In this document: positions 23,143 to 31,923 of the stretch, piece by piece
Position numbering within the stretch: position 1 is the stretch's first letter
Layout: the number at the start of each line of letters is the position of its first letter
From: Gammaproteobacteria bacterium
GTDB lineage: Bacteria > Pseudomonadota > Gammaproteobacteria > Pseudomonadales > Azotimanducaceae
Assembly: GCA_018666555.1 (NCBI GenBank)
Contig: JABIZD010000141.1
Location: 1 to 32,074, forward strand
Direction of reading: 5' to 3'
Length of the DNA: 32,074 nucleotides
Notes under the pieces: generated by a model
Seen by the model: the letters and a program-made list of their open reading frames with translations, nothing else
Database searches by the model: none
What the model was told of the DNA's origin: nothing
Program-made: the position numbers and the translations under genes

Positions 23143-25245
23143 TTAACCATCTAATGAGGCAAATGTTTTGCCCTCGGCAGCCAGACGTTCCAGTAATGCA
23201 GAAGGTTTCCAAACATCAGCGCCAGTTTCATCAAAAAAGCGCTGGATATCAGCCAACACCTCACCAAGGCCCTGAGCATCTGCAAACCACATAGGTCCAC
23301 CCACATAAGTAGGGAATCCATAACCATTAACGTAAACAGTATCGATATCACCTGCACGCAGTGCATGGCCTTCTTCGAGCAGTTTTGCGCCGATATTAAC
23401 CAGGGGATAAATGCAGCGCTTTAGAATTTCCTCATCACTAAATGACTTCCTCTGATAGCCCAGATTTTCAGAGACTTTAGCTATCACCTCATCGGCAATA
23501 GGATCGGCTATCGGTAATCTACTAGCGTCTTCATAACGGTAATAACCAAGACCATTCTTTTGACCATATCGGCCCAACTCACATAGCTCATCTGGAATCC
23601 GGCTGGTAACTTCATTCGATCCGCCGCGCATCTTCCTGGCTCGCCAACCCAAATCAAGACCCACCATATCGGCCATTGCAAACGGCCCCATGGCCAGGCC
23701 AAAATCATAGATAACCTTATCGATCTGGGCTGGAGTTGCACCTTCAAGAATCATCAAATTAGCTTGATAACTGTATCCACCGATCATCCGATTGCCGATA
23801 AACCCTGGACAGTTACCCGCCATTACACTGACTTTACCGAGGCGTTTTCCCAGAGCCATGGCTGTTCCGAGGGCCGCAGGTGATGACTTCTCACCTTTGA
23901 CTACTTCCAGCAGCTTCATCACATTAGCAGGACTGAAAAAATGCATTCCACAGACAAATTCTGGCCGGGAGGTGCTGGCTGCAATCGCATCTACATCAAG
24001 ACCAGAAGTATTCGTCGCCAGTAAGGCCCCTGGTTTCATAATGGTATCAAGCTTACTGAAAATTTCTTTCTTTAAATCCAGATTTTCGTAGACGGCTTCA
24101 ATCACCACATCGGCATCACCTAGTTCATCCATTGAAGCGGCAGGCTGAATCAACGCCATACGACTATCCATTTCCTGTTGCGATAATCGTCCTTTCGCAA
24201 CCGTTCGAGCATAATTACCTGCAATGACTTTTAAACCGCGCTGTAGCCCATCAGGATCATTGTCATGAATCAGTACAGCAATGCCTGCATTAGCGAAACA
24301 CATGGCAATACCACCGCCCATTGTACCAGCACCGATAATAGACGCTTTCTGCACATCGATAAGCGGCACTTCTTTAGACAACCCAGGAATTTTATTGGCC
24401 GCTCGTTCAGCAAAAAAGATGTGGATCAAGGCTTCTCTCTGAGGATGACTCAAACATTCAGAAAAACACTGTCGCTCCACCGCCATACCCGCATCGAAAT
24501 CCGCAGCATTAACGGCTGCCTCGATACATTTGAGGATTTGCTGGGGAGCAAACTGACCTCGATGAGTTTTATCCAAACCAGTTGCAGCTAATTCAAACAA
24601 CTCAGTGTTGCCCTTGTCAGCCTGAATTTTATCGACCAGGTCTCTGATTTTCCTGGTTGGGCTACCCTTTGAAATAATCTCTTCAGCAAACTCAAGACCA
24701 CTTTCAACAATATCCGTTTCGACCACTTTGTCGACAATACCCATATCTAGGGCTTTGCCCGCTACAATAGGATTACCCGATACAATGGCTTGAATAGCCG
24801 CAGCAGCACCGACAAGCCTGGGTAGACGCTGTGTCCCTCCTGCACCCGGTAATAGCCCCAATTTAACCTCGGGTAAACCAACAGGGGCTGTACTACTGGC
24901 AATACGATAATCACAGCACAGTGCCACTTCAAGCCCGCCCCCAAATGCTGTGCCATTGATGGCAGCAATAATCGGTTTTGGGCTGGATTCCATCTGCTCC
25001 AGAACCTCGTTCAAACTCGCCCCCTGAGTAGCAGCAGCGCCAAACTCACTGATATCAGCACCGGCGATAAACGCTCGATTAAGACCTGTCAGGACAATAG
25101 CCTTGACTTCATTATCAGCCAAGGCACGGGCTACACCATCAAACAACCCTTGTCGAACGCCGGAGGACAATGGGTTAACTGGAGGATTATCGATACTGAG
25201 CAATGCTGACGCCCCTCGCTTCTCATAATGTACCTGTCCCTTCAT
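23143..25245 (-). CDS. Enoyl-CoA hydratase / 3-hydroxyacyl-CoA dehydrogenase fusion (FadB/FadJ-like)
   Basis: This 700-aa multifunctional beta-oxidation enzyme combines crotonase and dehydrogenase activities. The N-terminal crotonase domain has AFIAGADISEFG and GTAFGGGLEVALCCDYRIA, then EVKLGLLPGAGGTQRLPR with both catalytic glutamates. The dehydrogenase part begins near residue 300 with the NAD motif GAGTMGGG. It continues with NTSGLDVDAIA and GMHFFSPANVMKLLEVV, which holds the catalytic His. A duplicated C-terminal domain ends the protein. It acts in the cytoplasm and resembles the peroxisomal bifunctional type. The start at 25245 is fixed by AGGAGG eight bases upstream (25254-25259). The longer frame (to 25302) lacks this site. 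Paired thiolase and dehydrogenase are not adjacent. Confidence 0.93.
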   Translation of the reverse strand: MKGQVHYEKRGASALLSIDNPPVNPLSSGVRQGLFDGVARALADNEVKAIVLTGLNRAFIAGADISEFGAAATQGASLNEVLEQMESSPKPIIAAINGTAFGGGLEVALCCDYRIASSTAPVGLPEVKLGLLPGAGGTQRLPRLVGAAAAIQAIVSGNPIVAGKALDMGIVDKVVETDIVESGLEFAEEIISKGSPTRKIRDLVDKIQADKGNTELFELAATGLDKTHRGQFAPQQILKCIEAAVNAADFDAGMAVERQCFSECLSHPQREALIHIFFAERAANKIPGLSKEVPLIDVQKASIIGAGTMGGGIAMCFANAGIAVLIHDNDPDGLQRGLKVIAGNYARTVAKGRLSQQEMDSRMALIQPAASMDELGDADVVIEAVYENLDLKKEIFSKLDTIMKPGALLATNTSGLDVDAIAASTSRPEFVCGMHFFSPANVMKLLEVVKGEKSSPAALGTAMALGKRLGKVSVMAGNCPGFIGNRMIGGYSYQANLMILEGATPAQIDKVIYDFGLAMGPFAMADMVGLDLGWRARKMRGGSNEVTSRIPDELCELGRYGQKNGLGYYRYEDASRLPIADPIADEVIAKVSENLGYQRKSFSDEEILKRCIYPLVNIGAKLLEEGHALRAGDIDTVYVNGYGFPTYVGGPMWFADAQGLGEVLADIQRFFDETGADVWKPSALLERLAAEGKTFASLDG

Positions 25246-25422
25246 TAGTCTTTCCTCCTTTTTATAGTGTAATAACACCAAGTATACCTTCATTGAATCC
25301 AATTGTTATGGTCTTAGTCGCAACATCAATGCCTTGAATGATCTTGATTACCCTACATTGAATTTGCATGCCACTAATGTACCGGAGATACTGTAATAAA
25401 GCTGATTCAAAGGCAGGCCATA

Positions 25423-26430
25423 ATGATTGAACCACCTGGCAGTAAGGCTTGGTTAGCATTACACGTTGAGCCGGTGCTGGATCCTGATAGACCGATTATC
25501 GATCCGCATCATCATCTTTGGCGAAGACACAACCACAATTACCTGTTAGAAGACTTCTGGGATGATACTCAAACCGGTCACCGTATTGAGAAAACTGTAT
25601 TTGTTGAATGCCATGCCGCTTATCGTCAGGACGGCCCAGAACAGCTCAGGTCGTTGGGCGAAACTCAGTTCGCAGCAGAGCAGGCAGAACAAAGTGAACA
25701 CCAGGCTAAGCGGGCAACCATTGCCGGAATCGTCGGTCACGTTGACCTCAGATTAGCTGAGAACATCATACCCATCCTGCAAATGCATATAGAGCTTGCC
25801 GGAGGGCGATTTAAAGGAATTCGCCATGCTGGTGCCAGAGCAATTGATCCTGACGGAATGACCATCATCGGTAAAGCTCCTGAAGGTCTTTACGAAGACC
25901 GGAAATATCGCACTGGGCTTCGCATTCTAGGCGACATGAATTTAAGTTTTGATACCTGGCACTACCACTACCAGAACGACAACTTCAGAGACCTGGCTGC
26001 AGCCTGCCCAGATACCGTCATGATACTCGATCATTTTGGTACCCCTTTAGGGGTCGGTTCCTTCGCAAAAAAACGCCAGTCTATATTCACCACCTGGCAA
26101 AGAGATATTGAGGCTATCGCCAAACTTGACAACGTAATTGCCAAACTAGGCGGTCTGGCAATGCCTGATAACGGCTTCGGATGGAGCGAACGTGCCTATC
26201 CAGCAAGCTCGGATGAATTTGCTGAACTCCAGGCTCCGTATTATAGCCACGCCATCGATTGTTTTGGGCCTGACAGGTGCATGATGGAAAGCAACTTCCC
26301 AGTGGATAAATCTTCGATCAGCTATCGCGTTCTCTACAATGGATTAAAGAAAATTGCAGCAAAATACAATGACCCTGAACAGAGCAAATTATTTTATGGT
26401 ACCGCTAACAGAATTTATAAGCTCAGCTAG
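25423..26430 (+). CDS. Amidohydrolase-related (COG3618) metal-dependent hydrolase
   Basis: This 335-aa protein is of the amidohydrolase-2 TIM-barrel family. The metal motif His-x-His is H29 and H31 in IDPHHHLW. Further family marks are KTVFVECHAAY, FKGIRHAGAR (His on strand 5), VMILDHFGTP (His on strand 6) and MMESNFPVDKSS near the C-terminus. Related enzymes hydrolyse lactones or cyclic compounds such as 2-pyrone-4,6-dicarboxylate or sugar lactones, or decarboxylate aromatic acids; the substrate here is unknown. It is divergent from the hydratase/dehydrogenase and ends by overlapping the converging cysZ stop by 8 bases. In a catabolic setting it could open a ring or lactone. Confidence 0.87.
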   Translation: MIEPPGSKAWLALHVEPVLDPDRPIIDPHHHLWRRHNHNYLLEDFWDDTQTGHRIEKTVFVECHAAYRQDGPEQLRSLGETQFAAEQAEQSEHQAKRATIAGIVGHVDLRLAENIIPILQMHIELAGGRFKGIRHAGARAIDPDGMTIIGKAPEGLYEDRKYRTGLRILGDMNLSFDTWHYHYQNDNFRDLAAACPDTVMILDHFGTPLGVGSFAKKRQSIFTTWQRDIEAIAKLDNVIAKLGGLAMPDNGFGWSERAYPASSDEFAELQAPYYSHAIDCFGPDRCMMESNFPVDKSSISYRVLYNGLKKIAAKYNDPEQSKLFYGTANRIYKLS

Positions 26431-27148
26431 TGCTCAGATGTTCCATCCACAGGCGTGTTCCACCAGCAACAGCCGCGGGCACCAGTACAATATTCAAAAC
26501 TGGAACCGCTAAAAGCAGATATACAGGAAGCCCAAAAGTAAACACCTGCTGCCAGTTTCTCCTCAACCGATAACGCAGTACAGGAAACGACATCGCGTTA
26601 TTTTCCGCTGCAAAATCAGTATATTGAAGCGTCATAGCCCAGCCACCAAAAAGCAACCAAAGAGGTGCAGTCAACAGGTTTATACCTGGCACCAAACTGA
26701 GCAGCATCAGTAATAGCCATCGTGGCGCTAAATAGACAAACTTTGCCCATTCTCGACTAAACGCCTGCATCACGAGTTGAACCAGGCTGGTAGCTTCAGT
26801 CTCTATACCATGCTGGAAACGTTTTTGAACCGCCTCTGCCAAAAGCGCGTTAAAGGGAGCTGAAATAAGGTTGGCTAATAGAGAATAAATAAAAATACCA
26901 AAGCTCAGCAGAATGATCCAGGTCACTATCTTAACGAGCCAAGCGAACCATATCAGCCACTCAGGCAGCAATCCAAGCAGGTACTGATTCAAGTCAGAGA
27001 CACTGTCTACGGCGAATAAAAACAACCCAAACAACACAAGTGAATTAAGAAAAACAGGCACAAAAACAAAACGCCTGATTCCGACCTGCCCGAGCAACTT
27101 AAAGCCGCTCAGAAAACAGTCCCAACCATTCTCTCGACTAGATTTCAA
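26423..27148 (-). CDS. cysZ: CysZ/EI24-family sulfate transporter
   Basis: This 241-aa inner-membrane protein follows Escherichia coli CysZ in layout. FKLLGQVGIRRFVFVPVFLN opens segment 1, LANLISAPFNALLAEAVQKR is the family's most conserved stretch, and WLLLMLLSLVPGINLLTAPL and a final LPVYLLLAVPVLNIVLVPAA carry the hairpin helices. CysZ imports sulfate for cysteine synthesis. The start is TTG at 27148 with a weak ribosome site; no ATG lies in this frame nearby. It is the last gene of a minus-strand group with a TauD-family dioxygenase and a PafA-like phosphatase. That sets sulfate uptake beside possible sulfonate use. Its end overlaps the converging amidohydrolase by 8 bases. Confidence 0.9.
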   Translation of the reverse strand: MKSSRENGWDCFLSGFKLLGQVGIRRFVFVPVFLNSLVLFGLFLFAVDSVSDLNQYLLGLLPEWLIWFAWLVKIVTWIILLSFGIFIYSLLANLISAPFNALLAEAVQKRFQHGIETEATSLVQLVMQAFSREWAKFVYLAPRWLLLMLLSLVPGINLLTAPLWLLFGGWAMTLQYTDFAAENNAMSFPVLRYRLRRNWQQVFTFGLPVYLLLAVPVLNIVLVPAAVAGGTRLWMEHLSTS

Positions 27149-27217
27149 TTAAAAATCTCATTGTTTCCTGCTCTTCATAGTCAGTCCATTCGCAACGCGT
27201 CAACTCACCTCCATCAA

Positions 27218-28057
27218 TTAATGTAGTGACGTCACAGGATTCGCCGACGGTCGCTCCGATGCGACGATAGAAACCCTTTCACCATAGCGCGAATGTGGAA
27301 AATAATCCCACACAGCATGGTGCTGCGTGCATCTATTATCCCAGAACGTTAGCGTACCAGGTTGCCACTGGACCCGTGCCGTCAATTTAGGCGTACTGTT
27401 AATATGCCTGAATAGAAAGTCCAGGAGCGCCCTGCTTTCTTCCGCATGCAGACCTTTAATTCTGGTAGTAAACCCAGCATTAACGTAGAGCAGTTTACGC
27501 CCGGTTTCAGGGTGAGTAACTACCACCGGATGCTCATTTCTTGGGTAGCCACCCTGTGGAGGAGTTGATTTATAGGCGCCCACATAAGATAGTCCGCCAT
27601 CATGAATGCCAATAAGACCTGAAATCATCTCCTTTAAAGTATCTGACAATAGATCGTAGGCTAGATACATGTTCGCAAACAGAGTATCGCCTCCACCACC
27701 TTCTGGCACCTCGGTCACATACAGCATAGAACCCATTGGCGGGAACGCATCGCAAGTTACATCTGTATGCCATCCATCTCCTGCAGTGTAGTTAGAATCT
27801 GCGTCTGTATTGACAGTCAACACAAAGGGGTCCTTGATACTGCGCTCCTTATGCAGCGGATGAGTATGCAATTCTCCGAATCTAGACGCGAAAGACTTGT
27901 GTTGGCATTGATCTAAATCCTGGCCTCTGAAAACCAGAACAGACCAATCCAGAAAAGCCTGCTGCAACACGGCAAATTCAGCATCGCTGACAGAAGAACT
28001 CAAATCTACATCGTAAACCTCTGCGCCAAGGTGCGGCGTAATTGGCCTAATTTCCAT
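27218..28057 (-). CDS. TauD/TfdA-family 2-oxoglutarate dioxygenase
   Basis: This 279-aa enzyme uses Fe(II) and 2-oxoglutarate. The iron ligands are His97 and Asp99 (DGWHTDVTCD) and a distal His at 246/247 in CTQHHAVWDYFP. The 2-oxoglutarate Arg lies near residue 260 in SRYGERVSI, and GGGGDTLFANMYLAYDLLSD is the usual TauD loop. Members release sulfite from taurine or alkyl sulfates, or cleave 2,4-D-type ethers. I start it at 28057 (MEIRPITPHLGAEVYD), as in E. coli TauD, instead of the long upstream frame that overlaps the phosphatase. It sits 69 bases before cysZ. The neighbour supports sulfur scavenging, but no taurine transporter genes are present. Confidence 0.87.
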   Translation of the reverse strand: MEIRPITPHLGAEVYDVDLSSSVSDAEFAVLQQAFLDWSVLVFRGQDLDQCQHKSFASRFGELHTHPLHKERSIKDPFVLTVNTDADSNYTAGDGWHTDVTCDAFPPMGSMLYVTEVPEGGGGDTLFANMYLAYDLLSDTLKEMISGLIGIHDGGLSYVGAYKSTPPQGGYPRNEHPVVVTHPETGRKLLYVNAGFTTRIKGLHAEESRALLDFLFRHINSTPKLTARVQWQPGTLTFWDNRCTQHHAVWDYFPHSRYGERVSIVASERPSANPVTSLH

Positions 28058-28145
28058 CACTAAATTTCCAGTTCCATACTTAAACTCAGTATACCCGTAG
28101 TTTGGTGAAATACCCGCCCAACTATCAGCGCCTGCCTGGGTCGCT

Positions 28146-29798
28146 TTATAAAGGCCCTCCAAGTGATAGAGTAACCCCGTCAACTGTGGGAGGTACCGCT
28201 ATACCGATGTGCTTTGCAAGGGTTGGCCCTATATCAACGCTGAATGCTGTCTGGTCTAGCTGACCTGGTTTCACATTCCAGCCATAGAAAATGAGTGGAA
28301 TATGCCGATCATAGTCATACAGGGAGCCGTGGGTGGTGCCGCTATCGGAAAACAAACAATCCGGATGAAGCTGCACCATCAGATCTCCGGAGCGAGCAGG
28401 CACGTAGCTACGCCTCATCAATTCTGCCTCTATACTCGTTCCTGTTTTAATCTCCGATGCATTCCAGGCATTTACGACAAAGCCATCCGCTTCGACAAAG
28501 GACTCTATAGACGCAAGGGTTTGCTCAAATGACAATCCGTGTTCACCTAGAAAATCTCGATTTATCGATAACCCAGCCCCGCCAAAAGAGACCAATTGCC
28601 CTGGATTATCAAACGGGAAGGTAAAATTCCAGTAAATCTTCCAATATAGCTTCAACAATAAAGACAAAAAACCGATTCTTCCCTCATTTTCTGTACATTG
28701 GAGAGTGCCCTTTCTTACATGCCATTCGGGCAGGTCAGCAACGCCATGATCAGCCGTGAAAGCGACCACATAATCCTGTTCGCCTACGGCAGCATCCAGT
28801 TCACTCAGCAACGACCCTAATAACCGGTCGAGACGCTGCAAGTTGTCTTCGGCTTCTGCACTATTAGGCCCATAGAGATGGCCGATGGTATCAGTCGCTG
28901 ATAAGGAAATTGCCAGTACGTCCATTGACTTCCCTTTGCCGAGTCGCTCATGGCGGATAATCTCTAGCGCCAGATCCAGCGTGGCTTCATCTATGAAAGG
29001 CGATTGGAAAACCTGAGCATTAATGTCTTCAGTACTGCCTAGTATGACTGGGTGGCCACTGGTACGGCTGAACTCGGTGTCTTCTCCTGGAAAGTCATCT
29101 TCCCGAACAGAACCCGGCCCGTGCGTCCACTGTTTCGGGAAGTCTTTCATATAGCCATCCAAAACCGGGTCCGCACCATTAAATTCGAGCACATAGTCGG
29201 GCAGTTCATCCATATAATAACCGCTGCTGAGGAAGCGTCCGGTTTCTCTATTGAACCAGTAGGCGGCATCGGCTTGATGGCCACCTAACGTGATTGCGGC
29301 CCGGTCCTTACCAGACACAGAAAAAACTCTACTGTCCGGACTCGACTCCTTCAACCAATCTCCGAGGGTAGTCACCTTCATACTACTTGGACTTCGTTGC
29401 TCGCTACCGCCAATTTCCTTGGATTGCGGATCGTCATCATGAACACAATAACGTGTTTCGCCAGTCTCCTCATCAAAAAAATCATTACTTGGTATACCAA
29501 CCTTATCGGGATGATGGCCCGTTAAAACAACCGCATGACCAGGACAGGTCGTGCTGACTGCATGCCCAAGCATCGCCTTCTCATAGACTCTGCCTTGCTT
29601 GGATAACCGAGCCAGGCCATGCTGGTAGCCACGTTCCAACAAATCGCCGCGCAGCTGGTCTACAACAATGACCACGGCCAGACTTGGTCTCTGGCCAATA
29701 AAATGCGCTTCGGCTAACAGGTACGGCGAAGCAACAGCCCCACTCAGGAATAGCGCGGACATAAAAAAAGCAAGTTTTAAGGAAGTCGATTTTATCAT
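28146..29798 (-). CDS. PafA-type alkaline phosphatase superfamily protein
   Basis: This 550-aa exported metal-dependent phosphohydrolase has a signal peptide (MIKSTSLKLAFFMSALFLSG then AVASPYLLAEA). A first metal Asp is in VVIVVDQLRGD, and the nucleophile is Thr84 in STTCPGHAVVLTG. The later metal ligands are the Asp and His of SATDTIGHLYGP, Asp-His in FTADHGVADLPE and His in DYDRHIPLIF. The Lys-Asp-Arg in GKDRAAITLGGH corresponds to the PafA Lys/Arg pair that grips phosphate monoesters. The Asn of PSNDFFD likewise matches. This favours a phosphate-monoesterase over a nucleotide pyrophosphatase. It acts in the periplasm or outside. It lies 44 bases after the cyclophilin and 88 bases before the dioxygenase. 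Confidence 0.88.
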   Translation of the reverse strand: MIKSTSLKLAFFMSALFLSGAVASPYLLAEAHFIGQRPSLAVVIVVDQLRGDLLERGYQHGLARLSKQGRVYEKAMLGHAVSTTCPGHAVVLTGHHPDKVGIPSNDFFDEETGETRYCVHDDDPQSKEIGGSEQRSPSSMKVTTLGDWLKESSPDSRVFSVSGKDRAAITLGGHQADAAYWFNRETGRFLSSGYYMDELPDYVLEFNGADPVLDGYMKDFPKQWTHGPGSVREDDFPGEDTEFSRTSGHPVILGSTEDINAQVFQSPFIDEATLDLALEIIRHERLGKGKSMDVLAISLSATDTIGHLYGPNSAEAEDNLQRLDRLLGSLLSELDAAVGEQDYVVAFTADHGVADLPEWHVRKGTLQCTENEGRIGFLSLLLKLYWKIYWNFTFPFDNPGQLVSFGGAGLSINRDFLGEHGLSFEQTLASIESFVEADGFVVNAWNASEIKTGTSIEAELMRRSYVPARSGDLMVQLHPDCLFSDSGTTHGSLYDYDRHIPLIFYGWNVKPGQLDQTAFSVDIGPTLAKHIGIAVPPTVDGVTLSLGGPL

Positions 29799-29842
29799 TT
29801 ACACATACCAATAATAATTAAAGTGGGCCAACCAACAATTCA

Positions 29843-30493
29843 TCAAAGCAACTTTATCGATTCGATAACAACCGGAACCATCGGCACATCATCAAACGAT
29901 CCGCGTTGCTCTGTTTCCACGATCTCAATTTCATTGACAATATCCATTCCCGAGATCACCGTTCCAAACACCGCATAACCAAAACTCGCACAATTCAATG
30001 GCTTAAACAGACCTTTCTGCCTGGCTGCCATAACATCACTTTCCTGCTTTCTAGTACAACTGTCTTCCTGATGGTCTAAACGAGAATTATCAGCCACATT
30101 AATAAAAAACTGTCTACCGGCGCTGTCAATGACATTCGTCCTTGCCATGGCAATCGTACCCGTGCTGTTACTTATACCGTTATCAGCCTCATTGCGAATA
30201 GTTTCAAATTCCTCCAACTCTGTAAAATCCGGGAGATAACCACCACCCTGAATCATAAATCCAGGAATAACTCGATGGAAAATAGTTGCTTCGAAGGCAT
30301 TGGTTTCTATATATCGTAAAAAATTGGCCACCGTTAAAGGAGCGTCTTGAGCAAATAACTCAAGCTCAATTGCTCCGAGGCTTGTTTGAACCCTTACTTT
30401 AGGATTTTCAGCTGACACCTGCGCGCTAACTAAAAGAACCAGCAGACTCGCCAGTATGGCTGTCAGGCATTTAAAAAATATCATTGGTTTCAA
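29843..30493 (-). CDS. Periplasmic peptidyl-prolyl cis-trans isomerase (cyclophilin, PpiA-like)
   Basis: This 216-aa cyclophilin has a signal peptide (KCLTAILASLLVLLVSAQVSA, cleavage near residue 28). The prolyl-isomerase core is complete: FHRVIPGFMIQGGGY with the catalytic Arg, GTIAMART, and GRQFFINVADN with the conserved Phe and Asn, then the LDH histidine. After LDH an insertion of about 27 residues (QEDSCTRKQESDV to PLNCAS) precedes FGYAVFG. It carries the only two cysteines of the mature protein, spaced CX21C. It is first in a run of minus-strand genes leading to the phosphatase. It is divergent from the acyl-CoA dehydrogenase. No unusual regulation is visible. Confidence 0.93.
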   Translation of the reverse strand: MKPMIFFKCLTAILASLLVLLVSAQVSAENPKVRVQTSLGAIELELFAQDAPLTVANFLRYIETNAFEATIFHRVIPGFMIQGGGYLPDFTELEEFETIRNEADNGISNSTGTIAMARTNVIDSAGRQFFINVADNSRLDHQEDSCTRKQESDVMAARQKGLFKPLNCASFGYAVFGTVISGMDIVNEIEIVETEQRGSFDDVPMVPVVIESIKLL

Positions 30494-30738
30494 TCTTCTA
30501 TCTCTCCACTATCGACGATTAACCCTACCTGAAACAGCTTAGCTCAGTGCCCGTAAAGCATCTTGTGCTATGTCACCTTGGGGTCAAAACCCGGAAACTG
30601 GTATAGGGTATCAAATTTCCCCGCTAGGATTCGAGCATAATGGTTTGTACAGGCAGCAGCAACTCAAGCAACCGCAAATCGACCTTACTAATGAGAGTAT
30701 TATATAGTTAACATTAGCTGGCGGAGAAAATATTATTT

Positions 30739-31923
30739 ATGGAACAACCTGTAGATTTGTTTAGATTAGAAACACGGCAATGGCTGCAAGACAATTGCCC
30801 GCAAAGCATCAGAAAACCAGGGTTTGTTCCCTGGGGTAGCAGTAAGATAAAGCTCGATGAAGATAGTGCTCACTGGTTATCGGTCATGTCCGTAAAGGGC
30901 TGGACAGTACCCACCTGGCCAGAAGAATATGGGGGAGCCGGCCTGAACAAGGAGCAATATCTTGTCATCCAGCAAGAAATGCAGCGTATTGGCGCTCGCC
31001 CTGCCCTGACAGGTAGGGGGATCAATTATATAGGCCCCACAGTCTTGGAATTTGGTAGCGATGAACAAAAATCCCGCTGGTTACCAAAATTTGCCAGAGG
31101 TGAAGGCGGCTGGTGCATGGGTTATAGCGAACCCGAAGCTGGCAGTGATCTGGCCAATCTAAAGCTCAGAGCCGAAGAAGATGGTGACAATTACCGTTTA
31201 AATGGCATGAAAATCTGGACCTCTGATGGTTTGTATGGAGACTGGATTTTTTGTCTAGTTCGAACTGACCCAAACAAATCGAAGCATGAAGGTATCAGCC
31301 TGGTACTGGTGAACATGGAACAGCCTGGTGTCAGAGTCAGGCCGATCAAGCTCATCAGTGGTAATTCGCCATTCTGTGAAACTTTCTTTGAAGATGCTAT
31401 CGCCAAAAAATCCGATTTGATTGGCGGTGTTAACCAGGGCTGGGGAGTGGGTAAACGTCTACTCCAATACGAACGATCGGTACATGGCGGTGTGAACACC
31501 AGTGGAGCCCAGGCTCAAGAAGCAAAATCCTCACTGCTCGATCTCGCTAAACGGTACCTACCACGAGATCAAAACACCCATGCCCAGCAGGCATTTCGCA
31601 ACAGATTACTGCGCCTGGAGATGAACAACAAAGCCTACAAACTGACCCAACGGAGGGTTATAGCAGAAACACAAGCCGCAGCACCCGCGCTGGCCACTTC
31701 AATCCTGAAGGTGAAAGGAGCAGAGTTCAGCCAGGAACGTGTCGAAGTACAGCAAGCCCTGATGGGTATTCAAGGCTGTGGCTGGGAAGGCGATCAGTTC
31801 AGTAGCAGCGAACTCGCCCTGACCCGCGAATGGCTGACAAGCCGAGCAATTTCCATTTATGGTGGCACCAGCGAGATTCAGAAAAACATCATTGCAAAAA
31901 GAGTGCTGGGTTTACCTGATTAA
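30739..31923 (+). CDS. Acyl-CoA dehydrogenase (FadE family)
   Basis: This 394-aa FAD enzyme removes two hydrogens from an acyl-CoA in the first step of beta-oxidation. The N-terminal helices contain VKGWTVPTWPEEYGGAGLNK, followed by GWCMGYSEPEAGSDLANL, the flavin-contacting loop, and LNGMKIWTSDG. The C-terminal motif is IYGGTSEIQKNIIAKRVLG. The Glu position of the medium-chain type is Gly here (YGGT). In this subfamily the catalytic base is probably the Glu of LLQYERSVHGG. GGAG lies 12 bases before the ATG at 30739. A TATTAT/TATAGT-like -10 region (30698-30708) precedes it, but no good -35 box is seen. The downstream 150 bases to the window end show no gene. Confidence 0.93.
   Translation: MEQPVDLFRLETRQWLQDNCPQSIRKPGFVPWGSSKIKLDEDSAHWLSVMSVKGWTVPTWPEEYGGAGLNKEQYLVIQQEMQRIGARPALTGRGINYIGPTVLEFGSDEQKSRWLPKFARGEGGWCMGYSEPEAGSDLANLKLRAEEDGDNYRLNGMKIWTSDGLYGDWIFCLVRTDPNKSKHEGISLVLVNMEQPGVRVRPIKLISGNSPFCETFFEDAIAKKSDLIGGVNQGWGVGKRLLQYERSVHGGVNTSGAQAQEAKSSLLDLAKRYLPRDQNTHAQQAFRNRLLRLEMNNKAYKLTQRRVIAETQAAAPALATSILKVKGAEFSQERVEVQQALMGIQGCGWEGDQFSSSELALTREWLTSRAISIYGGTSEIQKNIIAKRVLGLPD

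Noticed and set aside
28058-28183. Upstream extension of the TauD-family reading frame (42 extra residues)
   Set aside because: It runs into the phosphatase gene end and has no TauD similarity; the internal ATG at 28057 gives the normal family N-terminus.
30535-30605. tRNA-like stretch (TTAGCTCAGT followed by GGGGTCAAAACCC)
   Set aside because: The D-arm and T-arm-like words are spaced roughly right, but no 7-bp acceptor stem, anticodon stem or CCA-adjacent pairing can be drawn.
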